This document shows positions 28,132 through 36,027 of a DNA stretch of 47,315 bases, one piece after another. Source of the DNA: Coriobacteriia bacterium. GTDB taxonomy: Bacteria; Actinomycetota; Coriobacteriia; Coriobacteriales; UMGS124. The stretch is from NCBI GenBank assembly GCA_018368455.1, contig JAGZEG010000018.1, positions 1 to 47,315 on the forward strand, written 5' to 3'. How positions within the stretch are numbered: the stretch's first letter is position 1; every line of letters starts with the position of its first letter. The notes under the pieces were generated by a model. The model was not told the origin of the DNA. It saw only the letters and a list, made by a program, of their open reading frames with translations, and did no database searches. Made by a program: the position numbers and the translations under genes.

Positions 28132-28836
28132 CTATCCCTCGTCAACAAGCGTCTTGACGACGTTGGCGGCAAACGCGCAGACGCGTGCGTATGCGTCGTC
28201 GTCAGAGGAGGCGAGGCGCTCGGCGGCCGTGCCAATCCACGTGCCGGCATGATCACGTGCGAAGCGCGTGGCGAGCCCGTGCCAGTGCCCCGCTGTCTGC
28301 TCGTCGCCGCGCTCCCACGCCTGCGCCTCGCCGTTTTTCATGAAGGCGAGGAACGCGAGCTCGCAGGAGATGTAGTCGCAGCGCAGTACCTTCGTGAGGA
28401 TGTGGTAGCCCGGCAGGCTTTCAAAGTCAAAGCCCAGCGTCTTGTAACAGCGCAGTGCATGGTCGCCACGCGTGCTGTTCACCGCGTTGTAGTGCGCGAC
28501 GCCCTTGTCGTCCACGGTGCTGCCGTAGACGCAGCTCTCCTGCAGGGGCACGTAGACGGGGCTTGAAACGACGACGACACGATCGTAGAAGCGCTGACGC
28601 AGCGCGACGCCCTTTTCTGTCTCGCAACAGGCGTCGGCGCACGCGTCGTCGAGCGAGCTGTCGCCCAGGGCCTGCGCCACGCGTCGCACGTCGCCGAGCA
28701 CCTGCGCGGTGGGCTCGTTGAGAAACACGGCTGCACAGGCATCGAAGGCGACGGCAAAGCCGCGAGCCTCCGCAGCGCGGTCCGCCGCCGTCGGCGTCGC
28801 GGTGTCGGTGTTCGTGTCACAGGTGGTGCAGGCCAT
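28132..28836 (-). CDS. TorD/DmsD-like molybdoenzyme chaperone
   Basis: A 234-residue, mostly helical cytoplasmic protein, third gene of the reductase module. The segments VYVPLQESCVYGS and CDYISCELAFLAFMKNGE resemble the conserved D-x-x-x-x-E-L-x-F-L region of TorD-family chaperones. These bind the Tat leader of the catalytic subunit and hold it during cofactor insertion. The N-terminus is unusually cysteine-bearing (MACTTCDTNTD), and two more cysteines occur at ADACCETEK. The start at 28836 follows TTTGGAGGGAG. A strong hairpin separates it from the ferredoxin-subunit gene. Confidence 0.72.
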   Translation of the reverse strand: MACTTCDTNTDTATPTAADRAAEARGFAVAFDACAAVFLNEPTAQVLGDVRRVAQALGDSSLDDACADACCETEKGVALRQRFYDRVVVVSSPVYVPLQESCVYGSTVDDKGVAHYNAVNSTRGDHALRCYKTLGFDFESLPGYHILTKVLRCDYISCELAFLAFMKNGEAQAWERGDEQTAGHWHGLATRFARDHAGTWIGTAAERLASSDDDAYARVCAFAANVVKTLVDEG

Positions 28837-28892
28837 AGACGCTCCCTCCAAAAGGGCCGGGCTCTCCGGTCCGACCCGCTCTAGACACACAC

Positions 28893-28927
28893 GTGGCCCC
28901 GCAGGCCGAACAACCCTGCGGGGCCAC
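28893..28927 (-). terminator. 13-bp perfect hairpin between ferredoxin subunit and chaperone
   Basis: GTGGCCCCGCAGG (28893-28905) pairs perfectly with CCTGCGGGGCCAC (28915-28927). No T-run follows on the minus strand, so it more likely tunes expression or transcript stability between subunit and chaperone genes than ends the operon. Confidence 0.5.
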
Positions 28928-28965
28928 ACAGCCTATCTCAGGATGGTACTCCTAGAAGGCGCTCT

Positions 28966-29580
28966 TTACCCCTCGAACGGCGTCTTGACGTTGCCGCCCT
29001 TCCAGACGTTGGAGACGCGCTCCATCGCCATGGTCTTGTCGAGGCCGATGTAGTAGATCTGCGGGCCAAGCTCGGTCTCGGGCATGAACACCTCAGCGTC
29101 GGTCTCGGCCAGACGCTTGGAGATGTCGCTCTCGGGATCGTCGAGGTCACCGAAGATGCGGGCGCCGGCCACGCACATCGTCACACACGCAGGCATCATG
29201 CCCTGCGAGGAGCGGTGGTGGCAGAACGTGCACTTGTGGACCTTGTTGTCCTCGTCGTTATGCCAGCGGACCTCGTAGGGGCAGGCCGCGATGCACGCGT
29301 CGCAGCCGATGCACTTCTCGAGGTCGATCTGGACGGTGCCGTCCTCGGCCACAAAGCTGGCCTCGGTGGGGCACACATCGACGCAGACGGGCTTCTCGCA
29401 GTGGTTGCACTGCTTGGGCATGTTGGCGCGGCGGATGTAGCCGGCCTCATCCTTCACGTCCCAGCTCTCGATCCACGTGTTGAACTTCGTGAGCGGGGTC
29501 TCGTTCTCCATCCTGCACGCAACGGCACAGGCGTTGCAGCCGATGCAGCGCGACAGGTCAATGAGCATTCCCAGACGCAT
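28966..29580 (-). CDS. Four-cluster [4Fe-4S] electron-transfer subunit (DmsB/TtrB/PsrB-like)
   Basis: A 204-residue ferredoxin-type subunit that would carry electrons to or from the molybdopterin subunit encoded 23 nt upstream. Four cysteine groups are visible: CIGCNACAVAC; CNHCEKPVCVDVCP; CIGCDACIAACP; and CTFCHHRSSQGMMPACVTMC. That is enough for four cubane clusters. It has no leader of its own, so it would ride across the membrane with the Tat-targeted partner. The start follows GGGAGGAGG. No NrfD/DmsC-type membrane anchor is encoded next to it, so the quinone-linked partner must be elsewhere or absent. Confidence 0.9.
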   Translation of the reverse strand: MRLGMLIDLSRCIGCNACAVACRMENETPLTKFNTWIESWDVKDEAGYIRRANMPKQCNHCEKPVCVDVCPTEASFVAEDGTVQIDLEKCIGCDACIAACPYEVRWHNDEDNKVHKCTFCHHRSSQGMMPACVTMCVAGARIFGDLDDPESDISKRLAETDAEVFMPETELGPQIYYIGLDKTMAMERVSNVWKGGNVKTPFEG

Positions 29581-29603
29581 GATGAACCTCCTCCCTTACT
29601 CCC

Positions 29604-32600
29604 TTAGGCCTTCTCGATCTTGTACATGCCACCCGTACGCGCAGGCGTGCCGGCGTGGTTGTCGGACAGCGGGTAGATGGCGCCTTCGCCCACCGTCGGA
29701 TCGGTCATGGTCCTCAGGATGACGCCGGCTGCGATGTCCGGGTTGCCCGGGATCGTCTCGCCGTCGAGCTCCATGTCCTTCGAGCCCCACGCCGTGCGGC
29801 CATAGCCGCCGGAGATGGCGATGTTGCCCTTGGCGACGCCGGCGCGCACCATGGCGGGCGCCTCGATCGAGGTGCCGGTCGGCTCGCTGACGCGCACCAT
29901 GTCGCCGTCGGCGATGCCAAGTTCCTTGGCGTCCTCGATGTTGATCTCGACGTAGTTCTCCTTGCAGATGTCGCGCAGGTTCGGGTTGTTCGACTGCATG
30001 GAGATGGAGCGGAAGCGCGGCTTGTACGTCGTGGCGCCGAACGGGTACTCGGCGGCGTCGTACACGTCAGCGATCGGCGTGCCGTCGGCGAAGCTCTCCG
30101 GCGTAAAGTTGATGCCGCCGGGGGTCGTCTCGCCGGTGTACGGGTTCTTGAACGTGGCCTTGGCCTCGCTGTAGTACAGCGCCTCCTGGATGTTGACGCA
30201 CAGCGGGCTGCGCTTGTCGTTGCCGCGGTAGTCCTCGATGGGCATGAAGCGCGTGCCGCGCGACATGACCTTGAGCACCTTGGGCCACTCCTCCTCCTTG
30301 ACGGCGGCCTTCCACGCCTCAGGCAGCGTGTCGAGGGCCTGGAGGTGGATCTCCTCGTCGGTGATGTCCTCGACGGGGGCGTCGCCGTCGTACGCGACGT
30401 TGGCGAACGACTTCAGGAAGAAGTCGCAGGCGTCGTTGAAGTCGTAGGCGTTACCGTCGGCGTCGAGCAGGGCACCCTCGCCGAAGCCGGGGAGCTCGAG
30501 CTTTTTGGCGACGTCGATGATGAACGTCTCCCAGCTGGCATAACGGCCGTCGTCGAGCTGCATGCTCTCCGGCGTCTTGATCGGCCAGCGGAACGTGTCG
30601 CCGTAGCCGACCCAGCCCTCCATGTTGAGCACGCCGAAGCTCTCGTAGGGGTTCGTGTCCGGCACGATGTAGTCGGCGTACTGCGTGTCCTCGCCCATCA
30701 TGACGTCGCAGGAGATCACGAGCGGCACGACAGCCGGGTCCTTGAGCTTCTCGATGACCTCGTCGCGCATGGCGCCGGGGCACTGGGAGAGGTTGCTCTT
30801 CATCCAGCCCATGATGATCTTGGCCTGGTAGGGGTACTGGTTGACGATCGACCAGAGCGTCTGGTTGTCCGAGGCGCTCGGGTTGGGGAAGTAGGGCAGC
30901 AGCGGCTTGGGATCGGTCTCGCCGGCGGCCACGCGGTTCTTGTACTCGTCGGTCTCGGTCCAGACGACGCCCATGCGGCCGATGCTCATGCCGCTCGTCT
31001 TGGGGGCGTTCTGGATGGAGAGGTCATAGCGACCGGAGCTCGTGTTGAAGCCCTGGTTCGAGGGGCCGGCGCCGCCGATCATGCCGTCGGAGCCGACGAG
31101 CCAGTTCAGCGTGCGGTACGCGTAGACGGACTCCATACCGTTCTGGTTGCCCGAGCCGCCCATGAGGCGCGCGGAGGCCTTCGTGCCGTGGGACGTGAAC
31201 TCCTTGGCGATGCGGTTGATCTCGTCGACGGGCACGCCGCAGATCTCGGAGTACTCCTCCGGGGTCTTCTTGTAGACGTTCTCGAGCATGAGCGACCAGG
31301 CCGTGCGCACGTGCACGCCGTTGACCTCGCCGTCGAACTCGAGCTCTGCACTTCCCTCGACCGTGGTGTTGATCGCAGGCTCGCCCGTGGCGGAGTCGAT
31401 GCAGATGCGGAAGTCGGGGGCCTTCTTGCCCTCCTCGACCGTCGGCGTCTCCATGCCCGCGTCCTCGGGGCGCATGAACTTGCGATAGTTGGGGTGATTC
31501 TCGTCCACGATGACGAGCAGCGTGGCGTCGGAGAACGAGCCGTACTCGCGGCTCCAGGACACGTCGGGGTTCGGCGTCGTCACGAACTCCTCGTTGTATG
31601 CCTTGTTCTCGACGATCCACTGAATCGCGGCGCACGTGAAGGCGGCGTTCGTCGCTGCCTTGATCGGCACCCAGTTGATGCCCTGCATCGTGGGGGTCAC
31701 GCTGCCGTTGCCCAGTGCCGGGTCAAGAACGTCCATCTTGCACTCGCCGTTCTGCAGGCGCGTAGCCGCGCGCTTGGCGATGCCCTGGAAGCTGTTGCCC
31801 GTAGCACCCGGGAACTCACCCATCCACAGGATGTACTCACAGAAGTCAACGTCGGAGATAGAACCGTTGCCACCAATTTTGGAGAGGCTGCCACCAGCCC
31901 ACTGTGCACAGCCTCAAGTGGAGCCGTGGCCGACGTTGTTCTTAGAGCCGAACGCGCTCGCGAAGCGGCTGCCCATCGTGGCGCGGCCGTCAGCGCGGCT
32001 GCCCAGACGCACCATCTGGTTGGCGATCGGGCCCAGGTCGGGGCGCTCAGGATCGATGGGGGTCTCGAGGTCGTGCAGGGCGCGCAGACCCTCGATCTCC
32101 TGGTCCTCGCCGATCTCAGCGAACAGCTTGCCGCCCTCGACAACCTCGTCGATGAGCTGGTCCCAGCTGATGGGCGTCCACTTGTTCTCGCCGCGCTTGC
32201 CGGCGCGCTTAAGCGGCGTCGTGATACGGTCGGGCTGGTTGTACATCGTCCACGTGCCCTGGCCGCGGGCGCAGACGGTGCCGTGAATCTCGTTGCCATA
32301 GCCGTTGGCGTAGCTCATGGAGCGATAGGCGTCCTCGAGCGGAGCCTCGAACGGCAGGCACGGATAGGCGCTGTTCACGTGGTAGGGGTTGCCGCCCACG
32401 GACAGGACGCGACCGGTCTCGCGGTCGATCTTCACGCGGTTGCCGCAGTCGCAGTAGCAGCCCAGGCACGTGCTGTAGCGCACGACAACGTCCTCGTTGA
32501 TCGTGAGCTCGCCCGTCTTCGGGTCGACCTTCGCCTCGACCGGCTGGCCGATCGTAGGCGCGGGGAAGTCAGTCTCGGCAGCGAGCGCGCTGGGGCGCCC

Positions 32601-32687
32601 GACGAGACCCGTACCGGCGACCGAGAGCATGCTCGCGGCGGCCATGGCCCCCACGAACGTGCGTCGATCCATACGGATGGACTCCAT
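29604..32687 (-). CDS. Molybdopterin oxidoreductase catalytic subunit, predicted selenoprotein (Sec258)
   Basis: A 1027-residue DMSO-reductase-superfamily protein, nearest by eye to tetrathionate/thiosulfate/polysulfide reductase A subunits; the substrate is unknown. Order: twin-arginine leader (MDRRTFVGAMAA, RR at 8-9), [4Fe-4S] ligands C74, C77, C81 and C139 (CLGCYCDC and TVCARG), the molybdopterin domains, and a C-terminal cofactor-binding domain (ELGIADGDMVRVSEP). An in-frame TGA at 31914-31916 (codon 258) falls in NNVGHGST-TGA-GCAQW, in the region where relatives place their Cys or Sec molybdenum ligand. The same frame continues with family-typical sequence. A hairpin starting at the TGA supports selenocysteine insertion; a nonsense mutation is the alternative. 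Start ATG 32687 follows AAGGAGGAGGAG. Confidence 0.8.
31884..31915 (-). promoter_or_regulatory. Candidate bacterial SECIS element
   Basis: On the minus strand the G and A of the TGA start a perfect 7-bp stem, GAGGCTG (31909-31915) with CAGCCTC (31884-31890). The 18-nt upper part can form a second short stem (CACAG with CT-G-GTG) closed by a TGGG loop. Position directly at the TGA, overall length of 32 nt and guanines in the apical loop fit bacterial SECIS elements, though the loop lies slightly closer to the TGA than usual. Confidence 0.65.
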
Positions 32688-33086
32688 ACTCCTCCTCCTT
32701 TTGTTCTCCCACGGCCCGCGCACGCCGTTGAGGTGTTGGCGCAGACCCTCCCTTTTCGCGCGGCGCAGGCTTCCCAAGCCCACACCAAATGGCCGCGTCC
32801 GACCCCTTCGGCTCGAAGGCGTCGGGACAGAACACGGCCCGTTGCGACCCCATTGTTGAGGCTAAAAAACATTTCTGCATCGAAGCAATGTGGTTACGAT
32901 CATGTTTCTTGGCGCTCGCAACGATGTGACTATTGCTGTTGTTTTGCCTGCTAGATGGGCAAGTATTGCGTTTACTTCTACAGTGGATCACACTATCTAC
33001 ATAAGTAAAACAGCTCCGTGACACATCGGCGCGATACGAACGGGTACGATGGGCTTTCGCGCTATTTGGACGGGGAGAGGGCGGGC
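32688..33086. other. Divergent control region of reductase module and LuxR regulator
   Basis: No gene. The part at 32860-33010 is clearly AT-rich and probably holds both promoters. The minus-strand leader contains a near-perfect 12-bp hairpin (32799-32810 with 32814-32825, one mismatch). ACATT/AATGT arms at about 32869-32891 are a weak operator candidate. No known riboswitch was recognised. Confidence 0.5.
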
Positions 33087-34625
33087 ATGGGCGGTCTCGT
33101 AGCGGGTCTGAGGGAGCTGAGCCGGCAGAATATCGGGCTAGCCCTGTTCCTGGCGTGGAACTACATCGCCCTGTACGGATGCGCGATGGCAATCGGCTCG
33201 TTCGTGCCCTACAACCTCGAGTTCATCTGGCTTGTTTCCGGTGCCGCCATGCTGGTGTGCTCTGCGGGCATGCTCGCGATCATGCGCGCCCGCCCTGCCA
33301 TGGCGCAGCCGAAGCGGAGCTGGGGCGCCGCCGCCATGGCGTGCGCCATCGCGGGAAACATCAGCCTGTGGCTCTGCTACGCCATAAAAGAGACGTTCTG
33401 GGTCATGTTCGCCTTCGCCGGGGTATTCGACGGCATTGCGTGCGTACTGTTCACGATGATCTGGGGCGCGCGCCTGACGCGCTGCAACGAGGCCCGCATC
33501 GAATTCGACGTCGTGGCCTGCTTTGTGATCGCGCTTGCGCTCTATGCGGTCACGCTGCCCATCAAGCTCTATGGCCTCGTGGACCTGGCGGTGGAGTGCA
33601 TTCTGCCGCCGCTCTCGGCTTGGCTCGCGTTCCACGAGGCTAAGGACGACCCTGACGCGCTCTGGGCACAGCGCCGCATGCCTGATGAATCCGAGAGGAC
33701 CGACGGGAGCCTGTCCGAGCTGCGTACGTTGGGCGCCGCGCTGCTGCTTATGGCGGTGGAGTGGTTCGTCGTGGCGTTCTTCCGCGTCGTGGATGCCCCC
33801 GTTGAGGCCTACAACCGCTATCAGCGCTACTTCATTGCGTTCACGGTGGGGTTTCTGGTGACGCTCGCGCTGTTCTCCGTGCTCATCCGCCAGATGCGCC
33901 ACGTCAACCTCGCGATGTCCTATCGCTGGCTGCTGCCGTTCGCGATGCTCAACGCCATCGTGCTCAGCGTGGGCGGCTGGGGGCTCGAAATGCGCATCGC
34001 CGCCTATGCGGTCATCCATGCGGGCATGTTTGGCATGCAGATGGCCCTGTGGATCGCGCTCGCCAAATACCTGCGGCGCAGCGGCGGACGCCCCGCCGTG
34101 GCGTTTGCGGGCATGGCGGCGGCGCAGGGGATCGGCATCGGGGTGGGGTGTGGCGTGGCCCTGCTCGTGGTGACGCGGCTCGGCCTGCCCGACCAGCTGA
34201 GCGCGCTCATGATCGTGACGGGTGTCGCGACGCTCGTCATGATGGCGGCGGGGTTCGGCCCCGCCTGCTCGTTCGCGCGTCGGCGCCGCGGGCTCACTCC
34301 CGAGGGGCTTGCTGTCCCCGAGGCACACAAAGGCGAAAAGCTGCCTGACGTGTCCGAAGAGCCAGCATCATCGGACTACGACGCGCTCATGCACCAGCGG
34401 GCGCTCGACCTCCAGCGCGGCTTTGGCCTGACCGTCCGCGAGACCGAAGTCGCTGAGCTGCTGCTCTGTGGGCGCAGCCGCCCCTACATCCGCGACGAGC
34501 TCGACATCTCGCTCAACACGGTGCATGCTCACGCGAGGAGCATCCTTGCCAAGTGCGGGGTGCATTCCCAGCGCGAACTCATCGACCTCGCACCGGGCAC
34601 CACGGCACCCGATCTGCGGCGTTGA
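33087..34625 (+). CDS. Membrane LuxR-family regulator divergent from the reductase module
   Basis: A 512-residue protein with about twelve hydrophobic helices (from residue ~20 to ~410), a polar linker, and a C-terminal LuxR helix-turn-helix: FGLTVRETEVAELLLCGR, then IRDELDISLNTVHAHARSIL. Divergent placement suggests that it controls the reductase operon, perhaps sensing its substrate in the membrane. The ATG at 33087 follows GGGGAGAGGG; an upstream in-frame GTG (33018) lacks a good site. The last residues (DLRR and the stop) are encoded by the first bases of the downstream hairpin repeat, since the same sequence recurs at 34822-34859 outside any gene. Confidence 0.85.
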   Translation: MGGLVAGLRELSRQNIGLALFLAWNYIALYGCAMAIGSFVPYNLEFIWLVSGAAMLVCSAGMLAIMRARPAMAQPKRSWGAAAMACAIAGNISLWLCYAIKETFWVMFAFAGVFDGIACVLFTMIWGARLTRCNEARIEFDVVACFVIALALYAVTLPIKLYGLVDLAVECILPPLSAWLAFHEAKDDPDALWAQRRMPDESERTDGSLSELRTLGAALLLMAVEWFVVAFFRVVDAPVEAYNRYQRYFIAFTVGFLVTLALFSVLIRQMRHVNLAMSYRWLLPFAMLNAIVLSVGGWGLEMRIAAYAVIHAGMFGMQMALWIALAKYLRRSGGRPAVAFAGMAAAQGIGIGVGCGVALLVVTRLGLPDQLSALMIVTGVATLVMMAAGFGPACSFARRRRGLTPEGLAVPEAHKGEKLPDVSEEPASSDYDALMHQRALDLQRGFGLTVRETEVAELLLCGRSRPYIRDELDISLNTVHAHARSILAKCGVHSQRELIDLAPGTTAPDLRR

Positions 34626-35050
34626 GGCGCGACTCACGTATTGCAATACGCTTCGCCGCGCCTCGCCTTGCATCTCGGGCACCGTGGGCCCGGTGCGAGG
34701 CACTCCGCTACGGCACCCCATCCGCTGCGTTAGGCGGCTCCTTGCGTATTGCAATACGCGGCGTCGCCCCCTGCCTTGCGCCTGGGGCACCGTGGGGCCG
34801 GGGACGGCTCCCCGTTCTCGCGGCACCCGATCTGCGGCGTTGAGGCGCGACTCACGTATCTCATACGCTTCGCCGCGCCTCGCCTTGCATCTCGGGCACC
34901 GTGGGCCCGGTGCGAGGCGCCCCGTTGTGGCATCCATCCACTGCGTTAGGCGGCTCCTTGCGTATTGCAATACGCGGCGTCGCCCCCTGCCTTGCATCTC
35001 GGGCGCCGTGGGCCCGGTGCGAGGCACTCCGCTACGGCACCCCATCCACT
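34621..35050. repeat. Tandem array of four double-hairpin repeats (A-B-A'-B')
   Basis: Units: A 34621-34728, B 34729-34838, A' 34839-34944, B' 34945-35050 (106-110 bp). Each holds a first hairpin centred on a palindrome, the linker CCTTGC(A)TCT-type, and a second hairpin (GGGCACCG/CGGTGC in A, A' and B'). B and B' carry the 16-bp palindrome GCGTATTGCAATACGC (34744-34759, 34960-34975). A carries CGTATTGCAATACG (34637-34650); A' carries CGTAT-CTC-ATACG. A/A' and B/B' are closest to each other, so a ~215-bp pair was duplicated. No gene lies in 34626-35090. Confidence 0.85.
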
Positions 35051-35056
35051 GCTCCA

Positions 35057-35080
35057 CTGCTATACTGCAATACATAGCAG
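35057..35080 (+). promoter_or_regulatory. Toxin-antitoxin promoter and operator
   Basis: A dyad CTGCTAT (35057-35063) and ATAGCAG (35074-35080) with a 10-bp spacer contains an extended -10 (TGCTATACT, 35058-35066). It lies immediately before the AGGAGG of the antitoxin gene. This is where an RHH antitoxin would bind for autoregulation. Confidence 0.7.
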
Positions 35081-35090
35081 AGGAGGATGT

Positions 35091-35504
35091 ATGCTAACAG
35101 CCATGGCTCAGCTCAACGCTCGTATCGGCGCCGACCTAAAACATGCTGGCGACAAGGTGTTTGCCGCCTACGGCCTCACGCCGAGTGAGGTGGTTCGTTC
35201 GGTGTGGTCGTACGCTGTGGACTGCCAGAAACCGCCCGAGTTTATGACGAGGGGTGACGAGGCACAAAAGAAGGCGGAGCTGACGCGTAGGTTGGCTCTT
35301 ATCGAGCAGGGTGCTGGCCTGGCGTGGAAATCGCTGCCTGACTGTCATGCACTGGCGCGATCTGAGACGCGTCCGGACTGGTCTGCTGAGTTCTGCGAGC
35401 TCAAGGACGTCGCGTATGACGAGCGGACAGAGGCCGCGCTCGCCATGCTTGCCGCAGCCTCAGACGGAGGTGATGCGGATGGGCGGGCTGTTCAAACCTT
35501 CTAA
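35091..35504 (+). CDS. RelB/DinJ-like ribbon-helix-helix antitoxin
   Basis: A 137-residue protein whose first ~45 residues (LNARIGADLKHAGDKVF, then YGLTPSEVVRSVWSYAV) match the RelB/DinJ RHH domain: a beta strand and two helices for DNA binding and dimerisation. The remaining region is charged and would wrap and inhibit the toxin. It overlaps the PIN gene by 26 nt. ATG 35091 is 4 nt past AGGAGG. It directly follows the hairpin repeat array and its own palindromic operator. It is longer than classical DinJ (~86 residues). Confidence 0.82.
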   Translation: MLTAMAQLNARIGADLKHAGDKVFAAYGLTPSEVVRSVWSYAVDCQKPPEFMTRGDEAQKKAELTRRLALIEQGAGLAWKSLPDCHALARSETRPDWSAEFCELKDVAYDERTEAALAMLAAASDGGDADGRAVQTF

Positions 35505-35994
35505 AGTGCTTATCGACACGAACGTGTGGCTGGGTTTCTTTCTGGGGCATGACCCGTGCTGCCGTGACGTGAAAGCGATGCTTGACTCGTGTTGCCGCCA
35601 CGGTGTCGAGCTCTTCTATGCGCCTGTCGCCCTGAAGGACCTTTTCTATCTCCTTCCGCGGTTCATGCGGCGCGAGCTGGTGGAAGAACAAGGCCTCGAT
35701 GTGGGCACCGGTGGCGTGTCGTTCAAGCCGGCCGCTCAGGCTGCCGTCCGTTTCGTTATGGATCTTGCGAGTGCTGCGCCCCAGACGTCGGCCGAGTGCG
35801 AGTTGGGGTGGATGCTGCGCAACACGCACGACGACTTCGAGGATAACCTTATGATGGCTACGGCGGAGACATGCGGCGCCGATTACGTGGTCACGTATGA
35901 TGGCAAGTTAACGAGTCACTTTTCGCCCGTTTGCTTACGCCCAGAGGAGCTGTCTAGTTTGCTTGGCGTGCTTGACGTGGAGGGCACTCGGTAA
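35479..35994 (+). CDS. PIN-domain toxin (predicted ribonuclease)
   Basis: A 171-residue PIN protein; such toxins cleave RNA with a metal-binding acidic cluster. The first Asp is D13 in KVLIDTNVWLGFF. Later acidic residues lie in TSAECELGW and in DDFEDNLMMATAETCGADYVVTYD. Start choice: ATG 35479 is 8 nt from GGAGG (35466-35470); ATG 35473 is too close. The overlap with the antitoxin gene implies coupled translation. No downstream partner in the operon. Confidence 0.85.
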   Translation: MGGLFKPSKVLIDTNVWLGFFLGHDPCCRDVKAMLDSCCRHGVELFYAPVALKDLFYLLPRFMRRELVEEQGLDVGTGGVSFKPAAQAAVRFVMDLASAAPQTSAECELGWMLRNTHDDFEDNLMMATAETCGADYVVTYDGKLTSHFSPVCLRPEELSSLLGVLDVEGTR

Positions 35995-36027
35995 AAACCG
36001 CGGCGTGCGTCTTTGGTGGGTCAGCTT

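Noticed and set aside
31824..31916. Treating the TGA as a gene boundary, giving two adjacent molybdopterin genes
   Set aside because: The second part would start mid-domain, with no ribosome binding site and no Fe-S or Tat region, and the frame is continuous.
29655..32954. A 1099-codon open frame on the plus strand opposite the reductase gene
   Set aside because: It is antisense to a gene with clear motifs. Long antisense frames are expected in GC-rich DNA; its composition is Val/Arg/Ala-biased, without a recognisable domain.
34621..35090. Reading frames running through the repeat array on both strands
   Set aside because: They follow the repeat period, lack ribosome binding sites and any family similarity, and arise from GC-rich repeated DNA.
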